Assembly (NCBI RefSeq): GCF_900108035.1
Contig: NZ_FNVS01000018.1
Span: 1-64,000, forward strand
Source of the DNA: Parabacteroides chinchillae
Lineage (GTDB): Bacteria; Bacteroidota; Bacteroidia; Bacteroidales; Tannerellaceae
Length of the DNA: 64,000 bases
Direction: 5' to 3'
The translations under genes were made by a program, and so were the position numbers. The notes under the pieces are model-generated. The model was not told where the DNA came from. It saw only the letters and a list, made by a program, of their open reading frames with translations, and did not search any database. Below are positions 1 through 8,103 of the stretch, in pieces. Positions within the stretch are counted from its first letter, which is position 1, and the number at the start of each line of letters is the position of its first letter.

Positions 1-1560
1 GACGTACCCTACGCCGGAACGGCAACGGCCAATCTATCATCCGGTTCTTTTGATGGCGTTGTTTCTGTCTCATTATACCGCACGCTGGCGAAAGTCACAG
101 TAGTGAATCAAACCTTCTCCATACCCTACAGCTCACAAGGCGGAGGAAACATACCGCGCACAGGAATCCAACTCGTAAACGCAGGGAAAAAGTGCTTCGG
201 AACAAAAAACAACTACGACGGAACAGGAAACAACACAAACCCTGTTGGCATAGAAAACTCCACCTCCCTAAACACAAACACCGCAACCTGGTATGTAGGA
301 GAGAATGTACAATCCGGCTACTCGGCTACTAACGCCACCGAAAGAAACAGGCTGAAAGCACCCGATGCTGCGAGGGTAACGCTGACAGGAAGCAAAACCC
401 TCGCAACAGACGATGCCTACACATGCCACTTCGACGTCTTTATGGGCAAAAGCAGCGATGTAAGCGACTTCTCACTACGCCGACACACAAACTACACGCT
501 GACAGTAAACGTAAACAATTCACTCGAATTCATTAGAAACTATGTAACGAATAGTAGTGGCAACCTATATTACAAGAATGACGATCCCCGGATATGGCAC
601 AGCGTCGCTTCTGTGTGGATATCGGTTAATCAACCGTTGGCCAATACATATAAAACTTGGACAGGAAGTGATTTAACTAATTATCTACCTTTCAATTACG
701 ATGGTGGCGCTTCTTCCGGTACGGGTTCCGATTATATGGGCGTTTCTTCTACCGCTACTGTAAATACGCCTTATTCTTTCGAAGTCGAGAAGGCTGAACG
801 TGGCAGTTCTGTTTCTAATTATCAGGCTGCTATTGACTATTGTAAAGGATTAGGTACAGGTTGGCGTATTCCTACAATTATAGAGTTAAAAGGAATGTAT
901 GATAATAGCTCAGCCCTCCAAAGCACCGGTTGCGCTGCGTTCATCAGCAGTGTCTACTGGAGTAGTTCGGTCTGCGGTGGCTACGCCGACAGACGCTGCG
1001 TACTGGACTTCAGCGGTGGCAATTACGGTTGGTACGGCACGAGCGGCAGCGCCGGCTTTGTCCGCTGTGTCCGGGATAACTTGCCACCAAATAAAGTCAC
1101 CATCAACCAGGCCTTGGCCGATGCTTATAAAACTTGGACAGGAAGTTCAACTAATTACCCTCCATTCAATTACGATGGTGGTACAGTTTCTGGTACTACA
1201 GGTTCCGATAGGAACGGTACTTCTTCTACGTTTACAGTCACTAAGGAGTATTCAATAGAGGTAGAGAAAACACAGCGTGTTGGTACTGTTTCTAATTATC
1301 AGGCAGCTATTGATTATTGTAAAGGATTAGGTACAGGTTGGCGTGTTCCTACAATTATAGAGTTAAAGGAAATATATGATAATAGAGCTACATTGCAAAA
1401 CAACGGCTGCGCTGCGTTCACCTACTATGGCTACTGGAGTAGTTCGGTCTACGTTGGCAATGTCGGTTTCCGCTGCATGCTGCTCTTCAGCCATGGCAGT
1501 TGCGTTTGTAACGTCACGAACTACAACGGCAACTATGTTCGCTGTGTCCGGGATATCTGA
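1..1560 (+). CDS. Surface fimbrillin/DUF4906-type protein with two DUF1566 modules (5' end outside window)
   Basis: The reading frame is open from base 1, so the start lies upstream. The first ~170 visible residues, including a TWYVGEN motif and an LRRHTNYTLTVNVN stretch, resemble DUF4906/fimbrillin-associated surface proteins of Bacteroidales. Two DUF1566 (Lcl, C-type-lectin-like) modules follow, at about residues 200-325 and 330-485 counted from the GTG at 103. Each has the order KxWTGS, YQAAIDYCKGLGTGWR, then YWSSS and a FVRCVRD or YVRCVRD end. The two modules differ mostly between YWSSS and RCVRD, as expected of a retroelement-diversified ligand-binding face. The likely role is a displayed adhesin or pilus-tip subunit; this is inferred from family resemblance. 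The signal peptide is not visible because the gene is truncated by the window. Confidence 0.75.
   Translation, partial: DVPYAGTATANLSSGSFDGVVSVSLYRTLAKVTVVNQTFSIPYSSQGGGNIPRTGIQLVNAGKKCFGTKNNYDGTGNNTNPVGIENSTSLNTNTATWYVGENVQSGYSATNATERNRLKAPDAARVTLTGSKTLATDDAYTCHFDVFMGKSSDVSDFSLRRHTNYTLTVNVNNSLEFIRNYVTNSSGNLYYKNDDPRIWHSVASVWISVNQPLANTYKTWTGSDLTNYLPFNYDGGASSGTGSDYMGVSSTATVNTPYSFEVEKAERGSSVSNYQAAIDYCKGLGTGWRIPTIIELKGMYDNSSALQSTGCAAFISSVYWSSSVCGGYADRRCVLDFSGGNYGWYGTSGSAGFVRCVRDNLPPNKVTINQALADAYKTWTGSSTNYPPFNYDGGTVSGTTGSDRNGTSSTFTVTKEYSIEVEKTQRVGTVSNYQAAIDYCKGLGTGWRVPTIIELKEIYDNRATLQNNGCAAFTYYGYWSSSVYVGNVGFRCMLLFSHGSCVCNVTNYNGNYVRCVRDI
931..1077 (+). repeat. Putative DGR variable region 1
   Basis: This segment, from the Cys-Ala-Ala-Phe codons to the Arg-Cys-Val-Arg-Asp codons, aligns codon for codon with 1408-1554. 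Differences cluster in codon positions 1 and 2, in codons that would be AAC or AAT in a template (Tyr/Asn, Ser/Asn, Gly/Val, Ala/Val, Tyr/Cys pairs), while third bases stay C or T and the flanks are identical. That is the signature of adenine-directed mutagenic retrohoming. No template repeat or reverse transcriptase is in the window. Confidence 0.65.
1408..1554 (+). repeat. Putative DGR variable region 2
   Basis: This is the second variable region, ending six bases before the stop codon of the same gene. Its last 15 bases (CGCTGTGTCCGGGAT) are identical to those of the first region and are GC-rich, as expected of an initiation-of-mutagenic-homing site. It still carries several unmutated-looking AAC and TAC codons near 1508-1536. 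Confidence 0.65.
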
Positions 1561-1576
1561 TCAATGGATAGAATAT

Positions 1577-1808
1577 GGCTTTAGCCTGGTTTCAATTGCC
1601 GTCGGTTTTAACCGACGGATAGTAGAGCCATCTTCTTTCAAGGGCTTTAGCCCAACCGGAAAGAAATTTGGCTAAAGCCAACAGGAATGTACATCCTTTA
1701 ATCCGTCCACTAAAGTAGACGGCAACCGAACTTAGGCTAAAGCCTACAAAGAGAACCTTCTTTAAGCCGTCCGCTGAAGCGGACGGTAACTAAAACCAGG
1801 CTAAAGCC
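1577..1808. repeat. REP-like array of two alternating palindromes
   Basis: Five copies of GGCTTTAGCC or its complement-like form GGCTAAAGCC (1577, 1643, 1670, 1735, 1799) alternate with three CCGTC...GACGG hairpins (1599-1618, 1703-1722, 1767-1786). The rest of 1561-1904 shows no gene. The arrangement resembles REP/BIME elements mobilised by RAYT transposases; no such transposase is present here. Confidence 0.7.
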
Positions 1809-1904
1809 ATTACATAGCAAAGAAATTCAAGCAAGTCACGGGAATGACCCAAAACCAATACCTTCCATTTCGTCATACTCTAATTGTAAATCAAACGAAA
1901 TAAT

Positions 1905-2353
1905 CATACATTTGTTCTATCTTTATATATAGGGTATCAATCCTTTTCAATTAGCATTCGGAAGCAATGGAGTAACATACCATCAGCAGGTTCGGGTAAT
2001 TACTGGAGATTCGAAGCGGGTTTGCACCAAAGCATAAAGCCAGGACTATCAGAGCGGTTAAGTTATAATTTAAGCGGCAGACTATTTTTTAACCAGCACA
2101 ACACTTATTTCGCCGATTTTCGTTATTTTGCTAAACATTATTTTCCGGAGCCTTGGGGAGACCATTTCGGAGGTGTTTTTCATAATCCGAACGTCTTTAC
2201 CTGAGTCAGCTATGGACACCGGTGTTACATAATTACAGCAAATCAGGTTATGGGATAGGTAGCGACTTATTCAATGTCGCGCTTTTTCTTAGTTTCGATA
2301 AATTCAAATATCAAGCTCTCAGTGTAAAACTTGCGCTTGGATTATTCAGATAA
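1905..2353 (+). pseudogene. Decayed C-terminal part of an outer-membrane barrel protein
   Basis: One frame reads through about 1905-2204 with barrel-like residues (GNYWRFEAGL, LSYNLSGRLFF, then a PWGDHFGGVFH motif) and hits TGA at 2202-2204. A second frame continues the same character from about 2200 (LSQLWTPVLHNY) to a stop at 2351-2353, ending in alternating hydrophobic residues and Leu-Phe-Arg. A frameshift near 2195-2205 joins them. The PWGD...GGVFH segment is reminiscent of DUF5686-type outer-membrane proteins, but that is a weak resemblance. No start codon or signal peptide remains. Confidence 0.5.
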
Positions 2354-2380
2354 TTCACAACTCATAAAATATGAACTGAC

Positions 2381-4216
2381 ATGAAACAAAAAATGAAATC
2401 ACACCTCCGTCGCGGATTTCTCATACTGGGAAATATCGCATTGGCACTTTCGGCTTTTGCCTGGGACTATGCAGAACATCGTAAAATCGGAGACCGTGCT
2501 ATGTCACTTATGCCCCGGTATCTTGTAGAAAACGGGATATTTCCCGATGAAGCAACGGCAGACAGTGCTATGCTAACATTATTAAATATGTCACACATGC
2601 CCCAGTCTAACGCTTATGCAATGAATGAACTTACTCAATTGCCCAATATCGTTACTTACGGAACATTATGCGGTTTGGCCGGCGACCACGTAGAAAATCC
2701 TTTATTACTGGAAACAGGACTACAAACTCATTTCTCAAAGACAAACCGTACATTGGCTCTGGAGAATAAAGCTATGAATGAATTCCTGACCGGAGCATCA
2801 AGCAAAGAATTGCTAGACATCAACCTGGCTTATGGCATTTTGGCAATCAAGGACCTTTCCCATTTCTACGCTTACGGAAAAGGATTGAACGATCACCTGA
2901 AAATGATCGACGTAAACCTGATCCGCCGTCTGCTGCATCCTTCAGAGGTTAATGAGGTATTCGGCAAACTAAACAGTCTGCCTTCCATGAGTAAATATTT
3001 CTGCATTCACATTTTTGCAATCCATCTGGCACAAGAGGCCGGCAAAGAAATGCGCAAAGGAGATAAAGAAATGGCTAGCAACCTGATGTTCTATGCAACT
3101 CTTTATGAGGCATTCGCCGAACATTTTCTGCAGGATTCTTTTGCTTCGGGACATCAAATGGTACGGCGTGGCTTCTCGGCATCCGCTGTTTGCAACAATA
3201 AAAGTTTGCACGACTTTTATAATACAATTCCCGTACAAACAGCCAACCTGAAAGGTGAAAGCTGGTCTGCCTACGGAGACAAACGCCTTAACCAAAACAT
3301 GGAAGAATATAAAGACGCTAACGACTACCGGAATATCCGCGTTACTCAAAAACGGCCGTATACACTGGATAAAGGTGATAGCTATGAACGCGAAACCCGT
3401 GTATTTTATCAAGCAGTAACTGCCACATGCGAATCTATCACAGAAGTATGGAAAGGATATTATAATGCGCTGAATGGAAATGAAAACGACATTATCAACG
3501 AATTACCCGAACACCATGATGATCTGCCTCAATTTATATATGCCCGTTTCCCTGTAGTTAAAGAATTTCCCATTCCATTCGGTACAAACCTGGACGATGT
3601 ACCGCTTGAAGCAGAAGCCGCTACGCATAAAGAAGAACTACAGCTTATTGTGCAGGAACCTTTCACGCGCAATTTCATCCGTTCGCGAGTGGCAAACTCC
3701 TTTATGTTTTTAATAGGCAAACCTATTCATGGTAATAGCAGCGGCGTAATGACTTACGGAGGACGCTTAAATGTCAGTATGATTAACTGGCATAAGTTCG
3801 GAGATGGTAAAAGTATGCAAATGAAAGCCGGCGATATTGCTCAATGGCTATCACCTACAATATCCGGCTATTATATGCATGCTCCGTCTGATTCTTACAC
3901 TATCAAAAACTGGAACGTAAAAGCCGGTGTGAATTATGATATGGATATTTTTGTTTCTCCCAAACGCTTCCTTGGTCTTTACGGTTATATGGAAATGGGT
4001 GTGGACCGCAGAAATGCGGAAACACGTTTTCTTGTTGCTCCGTCTTTAGGCATTCAGTTAGGATCACTGATAGGAATGCATAATTTCAATATGCCGGCTT
4101 GGTTACGTATTCCATTAGGAATTATTTTGCCTCTGAAATTTGCAGTTAGCTGCAATAAAGTTGCAGGCCGGCCGGTAGAGTGGATCAGCAATATGGAAGT
4201 GGATATTTTATTCTAA
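2381..4216 (+). CDS. Secreted zinc-phospholipase-C-like protein with barrel-like C-terminus
   Basis: The 611-residue product begins with a basic, hydrophobic signal peptide (about residues 1-28, ending near SAFAWDYAEH). The WDYAEHRKIG start and the later EAFAEHFLQDSFASGH motif (near residue 250) match the zinc-binding Trp/His/Asp pattern of the phospholipase C / S1-P1 nuclease fold, in which the mature N-terminal Trp ligates zinc. The last ~170 residues change to Gly-, Tyr- and aromatic-rich alternating segments ending in DILF, like a membrane beta-barrel. The enzyme is therefore probably exported and may be outer-membrane anchored. Its substrate cannot be read from the sequence. It is a single gene with its own 3' gap before argF'. 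Confidence 0.6.
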   Translation: MKQKMKSHLRRGFLILGNIALALSAFAWDYAEHRKIGDRAMSLMPRYLVENGIFPDEATADSAMLTLLNMSHMPQSNAYAMNELTQLPNIVTYGTLCGLAGDHVENPLLLETGLQTHFSKTNRTLALENKAMNEFLTGASSKELLDINLAYGILAIKDLSHFYAYGKGLNDHLKMIDVNLIRRLLHPSEVNEVFGKLNSLPSMSKYFCIHIFAIHLAQEAGKEMRKGDKEMASNLMFYATLYEAFAEHFLQDSFASGHQMVRRGFSASAVCNNKSLHDFYNTIPVQTANLKGESWSAYGDKRLNQNMEEYKDANDYRNIRVTQKRPYTLDKGDSYERETRVFYQAVTATCESITEVWKGYYNALNGNENDIINELPEHHDDLPQFIYARFPVVKEFPIPFGTNLDDVPLEAEAATHKEELQLIVQEPFTRNFIRSRVANSFMFLIGKPIHGNSSGVMTYGGRLNVSMINWHKFGDGKSMQMKAGDIAQWLSPTISGYYMHAPSDSYTIKNWNVKAGVNYDMDIFVSPKRFLGLYGYMEMGVDRRNAETRFLVAPSLGIQLGSLIGMHNFNMPAWLRIPLGIILPLKFAVSCNKVAGRPVEWISNMEVDILF

Positions 4217-4230
4217 TGGTTCCCATCTAT

Positions 4231-4259
4231 TTTGGTTTAGGTAAAAATCGTTACATTTG
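4231..4259 (+). promoter_or_regulatory. Bacteroidetes promoter of argF'
   Basis: TTTG at 4231-4234 and TACATTTG at 4252-4259 are separated by 17 bases, close to the -33/-7 pattern of Bacteroidetes. The argF' start codon is 24 bases downstream. Confidence 0.6.
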
Positions 4260-4283
4260 TGGCTTACAATAAAATAAGAAAGA

Positions 4284-5237
4284 ATGAGAAACTTTACTTG
4301 CGTACAGGATTTAGGCGATCTGAAGCAGGCGCTTAACGAAGCTTTCGAAATAAAGAAAGACCGTTTCCAATTTACAGAATTAGGAAAGAATAAAACTCTG
4401 TTAATGATATTCTTTAACTCCAGTTTACGTACCCGATTGAGTACTCAAAAGGCTGCCATGAATTTAGGAATGAACACTATGGTGCTGGATGTAAACCAGG
4501 GAGCCTGGAAATTAGAGACCGAACGCGGAGTCATAATGGACGGAGACAAGCCGGAACATTTATTAGAAGCTATACCTGTAATGGGATGCTATTGCGACAT
4601 CATAGGAGTTCGTTCTTTTGCCCGTTTCGAAAGCAAAGAAGACGACTACAATGAAAAGATATTGAATCAGTTCGTCCAATACTCCGGCCGTCCTGTATTC
4701 AGTATGGAAGCTGCGACACGCCATCCGTTACAAAGTTTCGCTGATCTGATTACAATAGAAGAATATAAAAAGACAGCCCGTCCGAAAGTAGTAATGACAT
4801 GGGCACCTCATCCAAAACCATTACCGCAAGCCGTACCCAACAGTTTTGCAGAATGGATGAATGCAACCGACTACGAGTTTGTAATAACTCACCCGGAAGG
4901 CTACGAATTAAATTCCAAGTTTGTAGGCAATGCCCATGTAGAATATGACCAAAGAAAAGCATTTGAAGGTGCGGATTTCATTTATGCTAAGAATTGGTCA
5001 GCTTACAATGATCCGAACTACGGAAAGGTTATCAATATGGATCGTAGCTGGACGGTCGACGCAGAGAAGATGGCACTTACAAACAATGCCTATTTTATGC
5101 ATTGTCTGCCTGTTCGCCGAAATATGATTGTAACTGACGACGTTATTGAAAGTCCTCAAAGCATTGTGATACCGGAAGCAGCCAACCGCGAAATATCGGC
5201 CGAAACTGTTTTAAAGAAAATATTAGCCGGATTATAA
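4284..5237 (+). CDS. argF': N-succinylornithine carbamoyltransferase
   Basis: This 317-residue enzyme transfers a carbamoyl group from carbamoyl phosphate to N-succinyl-L-ornithine in the succinylated arginine pathway of Bacteroidetes. The carbamoyl-phosphate loop reads SSLRTR (46-51), then HPLQ (147-150) and HCLPVRR near the C-terminus. Residue 90 is Pro, in the GDKPEH segment; in the Bacteroides fragilis enzyme Pro90 selects the succinyl over the acetyl substrate. The near-identity to that family over the whole length makes the call firm. The gene stands alone, with a promoter upstream and a perfect hairpin downstream; the rest of the arginine genes are not in the window. Confidence 0.93.
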   Translation: MRNFTCVQDLGDLKQALNEAFEIKKDRFQFTELGKNKTLLMIFFNSSLRTRLSTQKAAMNLGMNTMVLDVNQGAWKLETERGVIMDGDKPEHLLEAIPVMGCYCDIIGVRSFARFESKEDDYNEKILNQFVQYSGRPVFSMEAATRHPLQSFADLITIEEYKKTARPKVVMTWAPHPKPLPQAVPNSFAEWMNATDYEFVITHPEGYELNSKFVGNAHVEYDQRKAFEGADFIYAKNWSAYNDPNYGKVINMDRSWTVDAEKMALTNNAYFMHCLPVRRNMIVTDDVIESPQSIVIPEAANREISAETVLKKILAGL

Positions 5238-5312
5238 AAAGAAGATGCTTATTTTTTGACAACAGCACAATTTAATATTTTCTTCCGCAACAGGGCCATT
5301 ACTATACGTTTC

Positions 5313-5354
5313 AAAATGATCCCGATGTTTTTCTAAAAACATCGGGATCATTTT
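5313..5354. terminator. 20-bp perfect inverted repeat after argF'
   Basis: Two 20-base arms, built on GATCCCGATG and its complement and flanked by A and T runs, surround a two-base loop. It can act as a bidirectional terminator for argF' and for the convergent DUF3467 gene. A degenerate third unit follows at 5355-5378. The same CATCGGGATC core recurs near 24.8 kb and 50.5 kb. Confidence 0.7.
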
Positions 5355-5472
5355 CTAAAAACATCGATATGATTTTTCAATAGCATCCGGGGAGATTTAG
5401 TTGCCTACCCAAATTCCGGCAAATACAAGTTTCAAATATGTTTACCCTGCAACACAAGAAAACGTTAAGCTA

Positions 5473-5784
5473 TTAAGCTTCGCCTTTCATTCCACCCATC
5501 GGAGGAACAAAATCATCAAATTGAGCAGTCTTATCTCCTTTTTGCTGATCTTCGAATTTAGCCAGATTGTCCTGCAATGCAAAAAGCAATCGCTTCGCAT
5601 TATCGGGAGTCAGAATCACGCGACTTTTTACCTGCGCCTTCGGAGCACCCGGTACAACACGGATAAAGTCCAATATAAACTCTGATGACGAATGGGATAT
5701 AATAGCAAGATTGGCGTATGTTCCCTGAGCCATTTCTTCAGAAAGTTCAACCTGTATTTCGTTGGTTTGTTTATTATTTTCCAT
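5473..5784 (-). CDS. DUF3467 family protein
   Basis: This 103-residue soluble protein has no signal peptide or membrane segment and matches DUF3467, a small family of unknown function common in Bacteroidetes. It begins with a polar Asn/Lys/Gln tract and has the core ANLAIISHSSSEFILDFI and a VKSRVILTPDNAKRLL segment. In related genomes I recall it close behind rpoC; here it lies on the same strand as rpoC but two genes away. A -7-like box (CAAATGTA at 5818-5825, read TACATTTG on the minus strand) sits upstream. Confidence 0.8.
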   Translation of the reverse strand: MENNKQTNEIQVELSEEMAQGTYANLAIISHSSSEFILDFIRVVPGAPKAQVKSRVILTPDNAKRLLFALQDNLAKFEDQQKGDKTAQFDDFVPPMGGMKGEA

Positions 5785-6198
5785 AATTATTACTCTTATA
5801 TTAATTAATATTCATAGCAAATGTAAACAAATATCTTTTATTGTCGTATATTCAAACACAAATCTGGCAAAACAAAAGGAATAAAGTATCACTTTAATGC
5901 ATTGTCTATAAGTATTGAACCGTACAAAAAGCGAAAAGGGCGCCCTTCACAGGTAGCCCTTTTCTAGTTGTGTTTTTAATTCTCAATTCTTTAGACCAAT
6001 GTAAAAATACCTTTTGTGTTCATTATAATAGGTTTTGGCGTTTAGGTCAAGGTTTGAGTTTAAGTGCTAATCTCTTTCACTTGAACTTTACAAAAGTAGT
6101 AGGTTTAAAGGAACCTACCAAATACTATTCAAACAATAAATGATATTATTTTGTCAACTCTTGACATATATCAATGTAAATTTCTATAAAATCCTGTT
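5785..6198. other. Intergenic region with hairpins
   Basis: No gene is seen. A hairpin at about 5933-5966 (AAAAGGGC ... GCCCTTTT) followed by T-rich sequence on both strands probably terminates the AraC transcript. A second small inverted repeat, GTAGGTT/AACCTAC, lies at 6100-6119. The DUF3467 promoter must be in 5810-5860. Confidence 0.5.
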
Positions 6199-7086
6199 TT
6201 AAATTCTGAAACGTGTGCGTGCATATTTCTCTCTGTATTCTGTCGGAGTATTCCCCTTACGGCTTTTAAATATTCTATTAAAGTTAGACAGATTATTAAA
6301 GCCAGACTTATAGCATATCTCAGAAATAGAATCACTTGTATCTATTAAACGACAAGCAGCCTCGGCTATGCGAATATCATTTAAGTTATCTATAAAAGTC
6401 TTTCCTGTCCACTTTTTCAAGAATCGGTTAAGAGAAGCTTCACTCATATTTATTAACGAAGCAGCATCTGATAATAGAATTTGCTGATAGTAATTTTCGT
6501 GCAAATAAAGCATCAGCCCTTCCAGCCTGTCATTGTCGCTCTTATTATAATTTTTAACTTTATTCACTGCATTCAATCGGCGAGCCTCGGAATCCAGAGA
6601 AAGCGTCTTTAAAATATCTATTAATTTTAGTAGATTATGAAAAGAATCAGGGCGTTCGTCATTCGACAACATTTTCAGCTCCGGCTGAATAAGCTGTATC
6701 ATTTTCTTACTAAAAATCAGACCTTGAGAAGCTTTTTCAAACATATCTTTTATTGTTTTAAAATGCCTCTTATTAATCAGGCTATCAAATAAAGAGTGAT
6801 GGAACTGGATAGTTATCTCGAAAATATCCTTACAAAAACAATTATGATTTGAATAAGCATGCTTTGTATTACCCGCAATCAAAACCAAGTCAAGGTCGTC
6901 CATTTCTTCAATAGAGTCACCCACTATCCGAATAGCTCCTGAAGCATTCTCCAGATAGTTAAGTTCAAACTCCGGATGTATATGAAGCGGATACTTGAAT
7001 CCCTGTTTCAACCGTTGCATTATTAAAAAACAATCTTCGGTTGAAAGTGGGGTTATTTCTCGTAACACATCGCTCTCTTTATTCAT
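6199..7086 (-). CDS. AraC-family transcriptional regulator
   Basis: The 295-residue protein has an N-terminal cupin-like sensing domain (FKYPLHIHPEFELNYLENASG at about 30-50, a typical ligand-pocket start) and a C-terminal AraC double helix-turn-helix (about 190-290, with SISEICYKSGFNNLSNFNR and KGNTPTEYR). It lies 7 bases after the stop of the upstream exo/endonuclease/phosphatase-fold gene on the same strand, so the two are probably cotranscribed and the regulator may control that promoter. Ligand and other targets are unknown. Confidence 0.88.
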   Translation of the reverse strand: MNKESDVLREITPLSTEDCFLIMQRLKQGFKYPLHIHPEFELNYLENASGAIRIVGDSIEEMDDLDLVLIAGNTKHAYSNHNCFCKDIFEITIQFHHSLFDSLINKRHFKTIKDMFEKASQGLIFSKKMIQLIQPELKMLSNDERPDSFHNLLKLIDILKTLSLDSEARRLNAVNKVKNYNKSDNDRLEGLMLYLHENYYQQILLSDAASLINMSEASLNRFLKKWTGKTFIDNLNDIRIAEAACRLIDTSDSISEICYKSGFNNLSNFNRIFKSRKGNTPTEYREKYARTRFRI

Positions 7087-7093
7087 AACAGAC

Positions 7094-7957
7094 TTATTGA
7101 ATTTCCAACACGCTAATTATAGGGCAATGATCCGAAGGAAATAGTTGGTTTAATGTCTCGGTAAGTACCCCATGGCGTAATACCTTGATATTACCTTTTA
7201 CAAAAATATAATCGATCCATTCCCGTTTATCATAAGGAATCTTACCAAAGTTATGGAAAGTCCATTCCGGACCGTACTTAAATTCTGCAACTGCACGTGT
7301 ATGTGTCAGATGCCGGGGATCACTCACATTCGTCAATACCCGGACAGGTTCATCTGAGGGAACAGCATTAAAATCGCCGGTTACTATAATTGGCAAATTT
7401 TCCGACAATTTTGCGGCTTGCTCCAATACCAAAGAAGCCCCTTCATGCCGTGCAACTTTTCCCATATGATCCAGATGCGTATTCAGAAAAAAGAATTTCT
7501 TTCCGGTTTCTTTATCTGACAAGATAGCCCAGGTAGCAACACGCTCACACGCAGCATCCCAACCTTTCTTTCCAACGGCATTTATATCTTCTGCCAACCA
7601 GAAATTACCGCTTTTGATAACAGAAAAACGATCTTTACGATAAAATATCGGGGCATACTCCCCTTTTGTCTTTCCATCTTCACGTCCGACACCAACATAC
7701 GCAAACTCCGGTAAACGTTCTGTCAAATCCATTAGCTGATTATGCAAAACTTCCTGTGCGCCTAAAATATCCACATCGTGGAATTTAACAAGATTTCCCG
7801 CAAAGTCCCGGCGAAATTTCCATTGGTTATTTCCATCTTCCGGATTGTCATACCGGATATTATAAGACATTACATTCAATTTGGCATCTGAGTCTTTGGC
7901 GAATAAGCAACTTACAGACAGTAAAAATACGGCTAGGCATAGCACAATTCTCTTCAT
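7094..7957 (-). CDS. Secreted endonuclease/exonuclease/phosphatase-family protein
   Basis: The start was set at the Met followed by RIVLCLAVFLLSVSCLFA, which gives a signal peptide and 287 residues; an upstream in-frame Met would add 27 residues before it. The EEP fold motifs are in order: MSYNIRYDNP, GAQEV, NTHLDH, VTGDFNA, DYIF and SDHCPI, covering the Asn, Glu, Asp-Asn and Asp-His catalytic and metal residues. The family includes phosphodiesterases and phosphatases acting on nucleic acids, lipids or inositol phosphates; the substrate here is unknown, but export argues for an extracellular or periplasmic one. It is probably cotranscribed with the AraC gene downstream. Confidence 0.85.
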   Translation of the reverse strand: MKRIVLCLAVFLLSVSCLFAKDSDAKLNVMSYNIRYDNPEDGNNQWKFRRDFAGNLVKFHDVDILGAQEVLHNQLMDLTERLPEFAYVGVGREDGKTKGEYAPIFYRKDRFSVIKSGNFWLAEDINAVGKKGWDAACERVATWAILSDKETGKKFFFLNTHLDHMGKVARHEGASLVLEQAAKLSENLPIIVTGDFNAVPSDEPVRVLTNVSDPRHLTHTRAVAEFKYGPEWTFHNFGKIPYDKREWIDYIFVKGNIKVLRHGVLTETLNQLFPSDHCPIISVLEIQ

Positions 7958-7984
7958 GATAGTCTCTGTTTTTAGTGTATTATT

Positions 7985-8000
7985 ATGCATAAATATGCAT
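7985..8000. promoter_or_regulatory. 16-bp palindrome near the transcription start of the EEP-AraC pair
   Basis: ATGCATA-AA-TATGCAT is a perfect inverted repeat lying 8 bases downstream of the -7 box, across the likely transcription start. This is a plausible operator, perhaps for the cotranscribed AraC protein; that link is inferred. Confidence 0.5.
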
Positions 8001-8007
8001 ATACTCA

Positions 8008-8039
8008 CAAAAATAAAAGTTCTCCATTTATTAACCAAA
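8008..8039 (-). promoter_or_regulatory. Promoter of the EEP-AraC pair
   Basis: Read on the minus strand, TTTG (8036-8039) and TATTTTTG (8008-8015) are separated by 20 bases, fitting the Bacteroidetes promoter pattern. Confidence 0.6.
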
Positions 8040-8050
8040 TTAGAAGATAT

Positions 8051-8084
8051 AAAAAAAGGCCTCCGAGTTATCGGAGACCTTTCT
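8051..8084 (-). terminator. rpoC terminator
   Basis: On the minus strand AAAGGtCTCCGA pairs with TCGGAGgCCTTT over a four-base loop and is followed by a T run. It closes the long ribosomal protein/RNA polymerase operon 20 bases after rpoC. Confidence 0.85.
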
Positions 8085-8103
8085 TTTTAAGACTTATCTG
8101 ATT

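Noticed and set aside
1561-2380. Possible DGR template repeat or reverse transcriptase downstream of the variable gene
   Set aside because: No A-rich near-copy of the variable regions and no reverse transcriptase motif is seen here; they must lie elsewhere if present.
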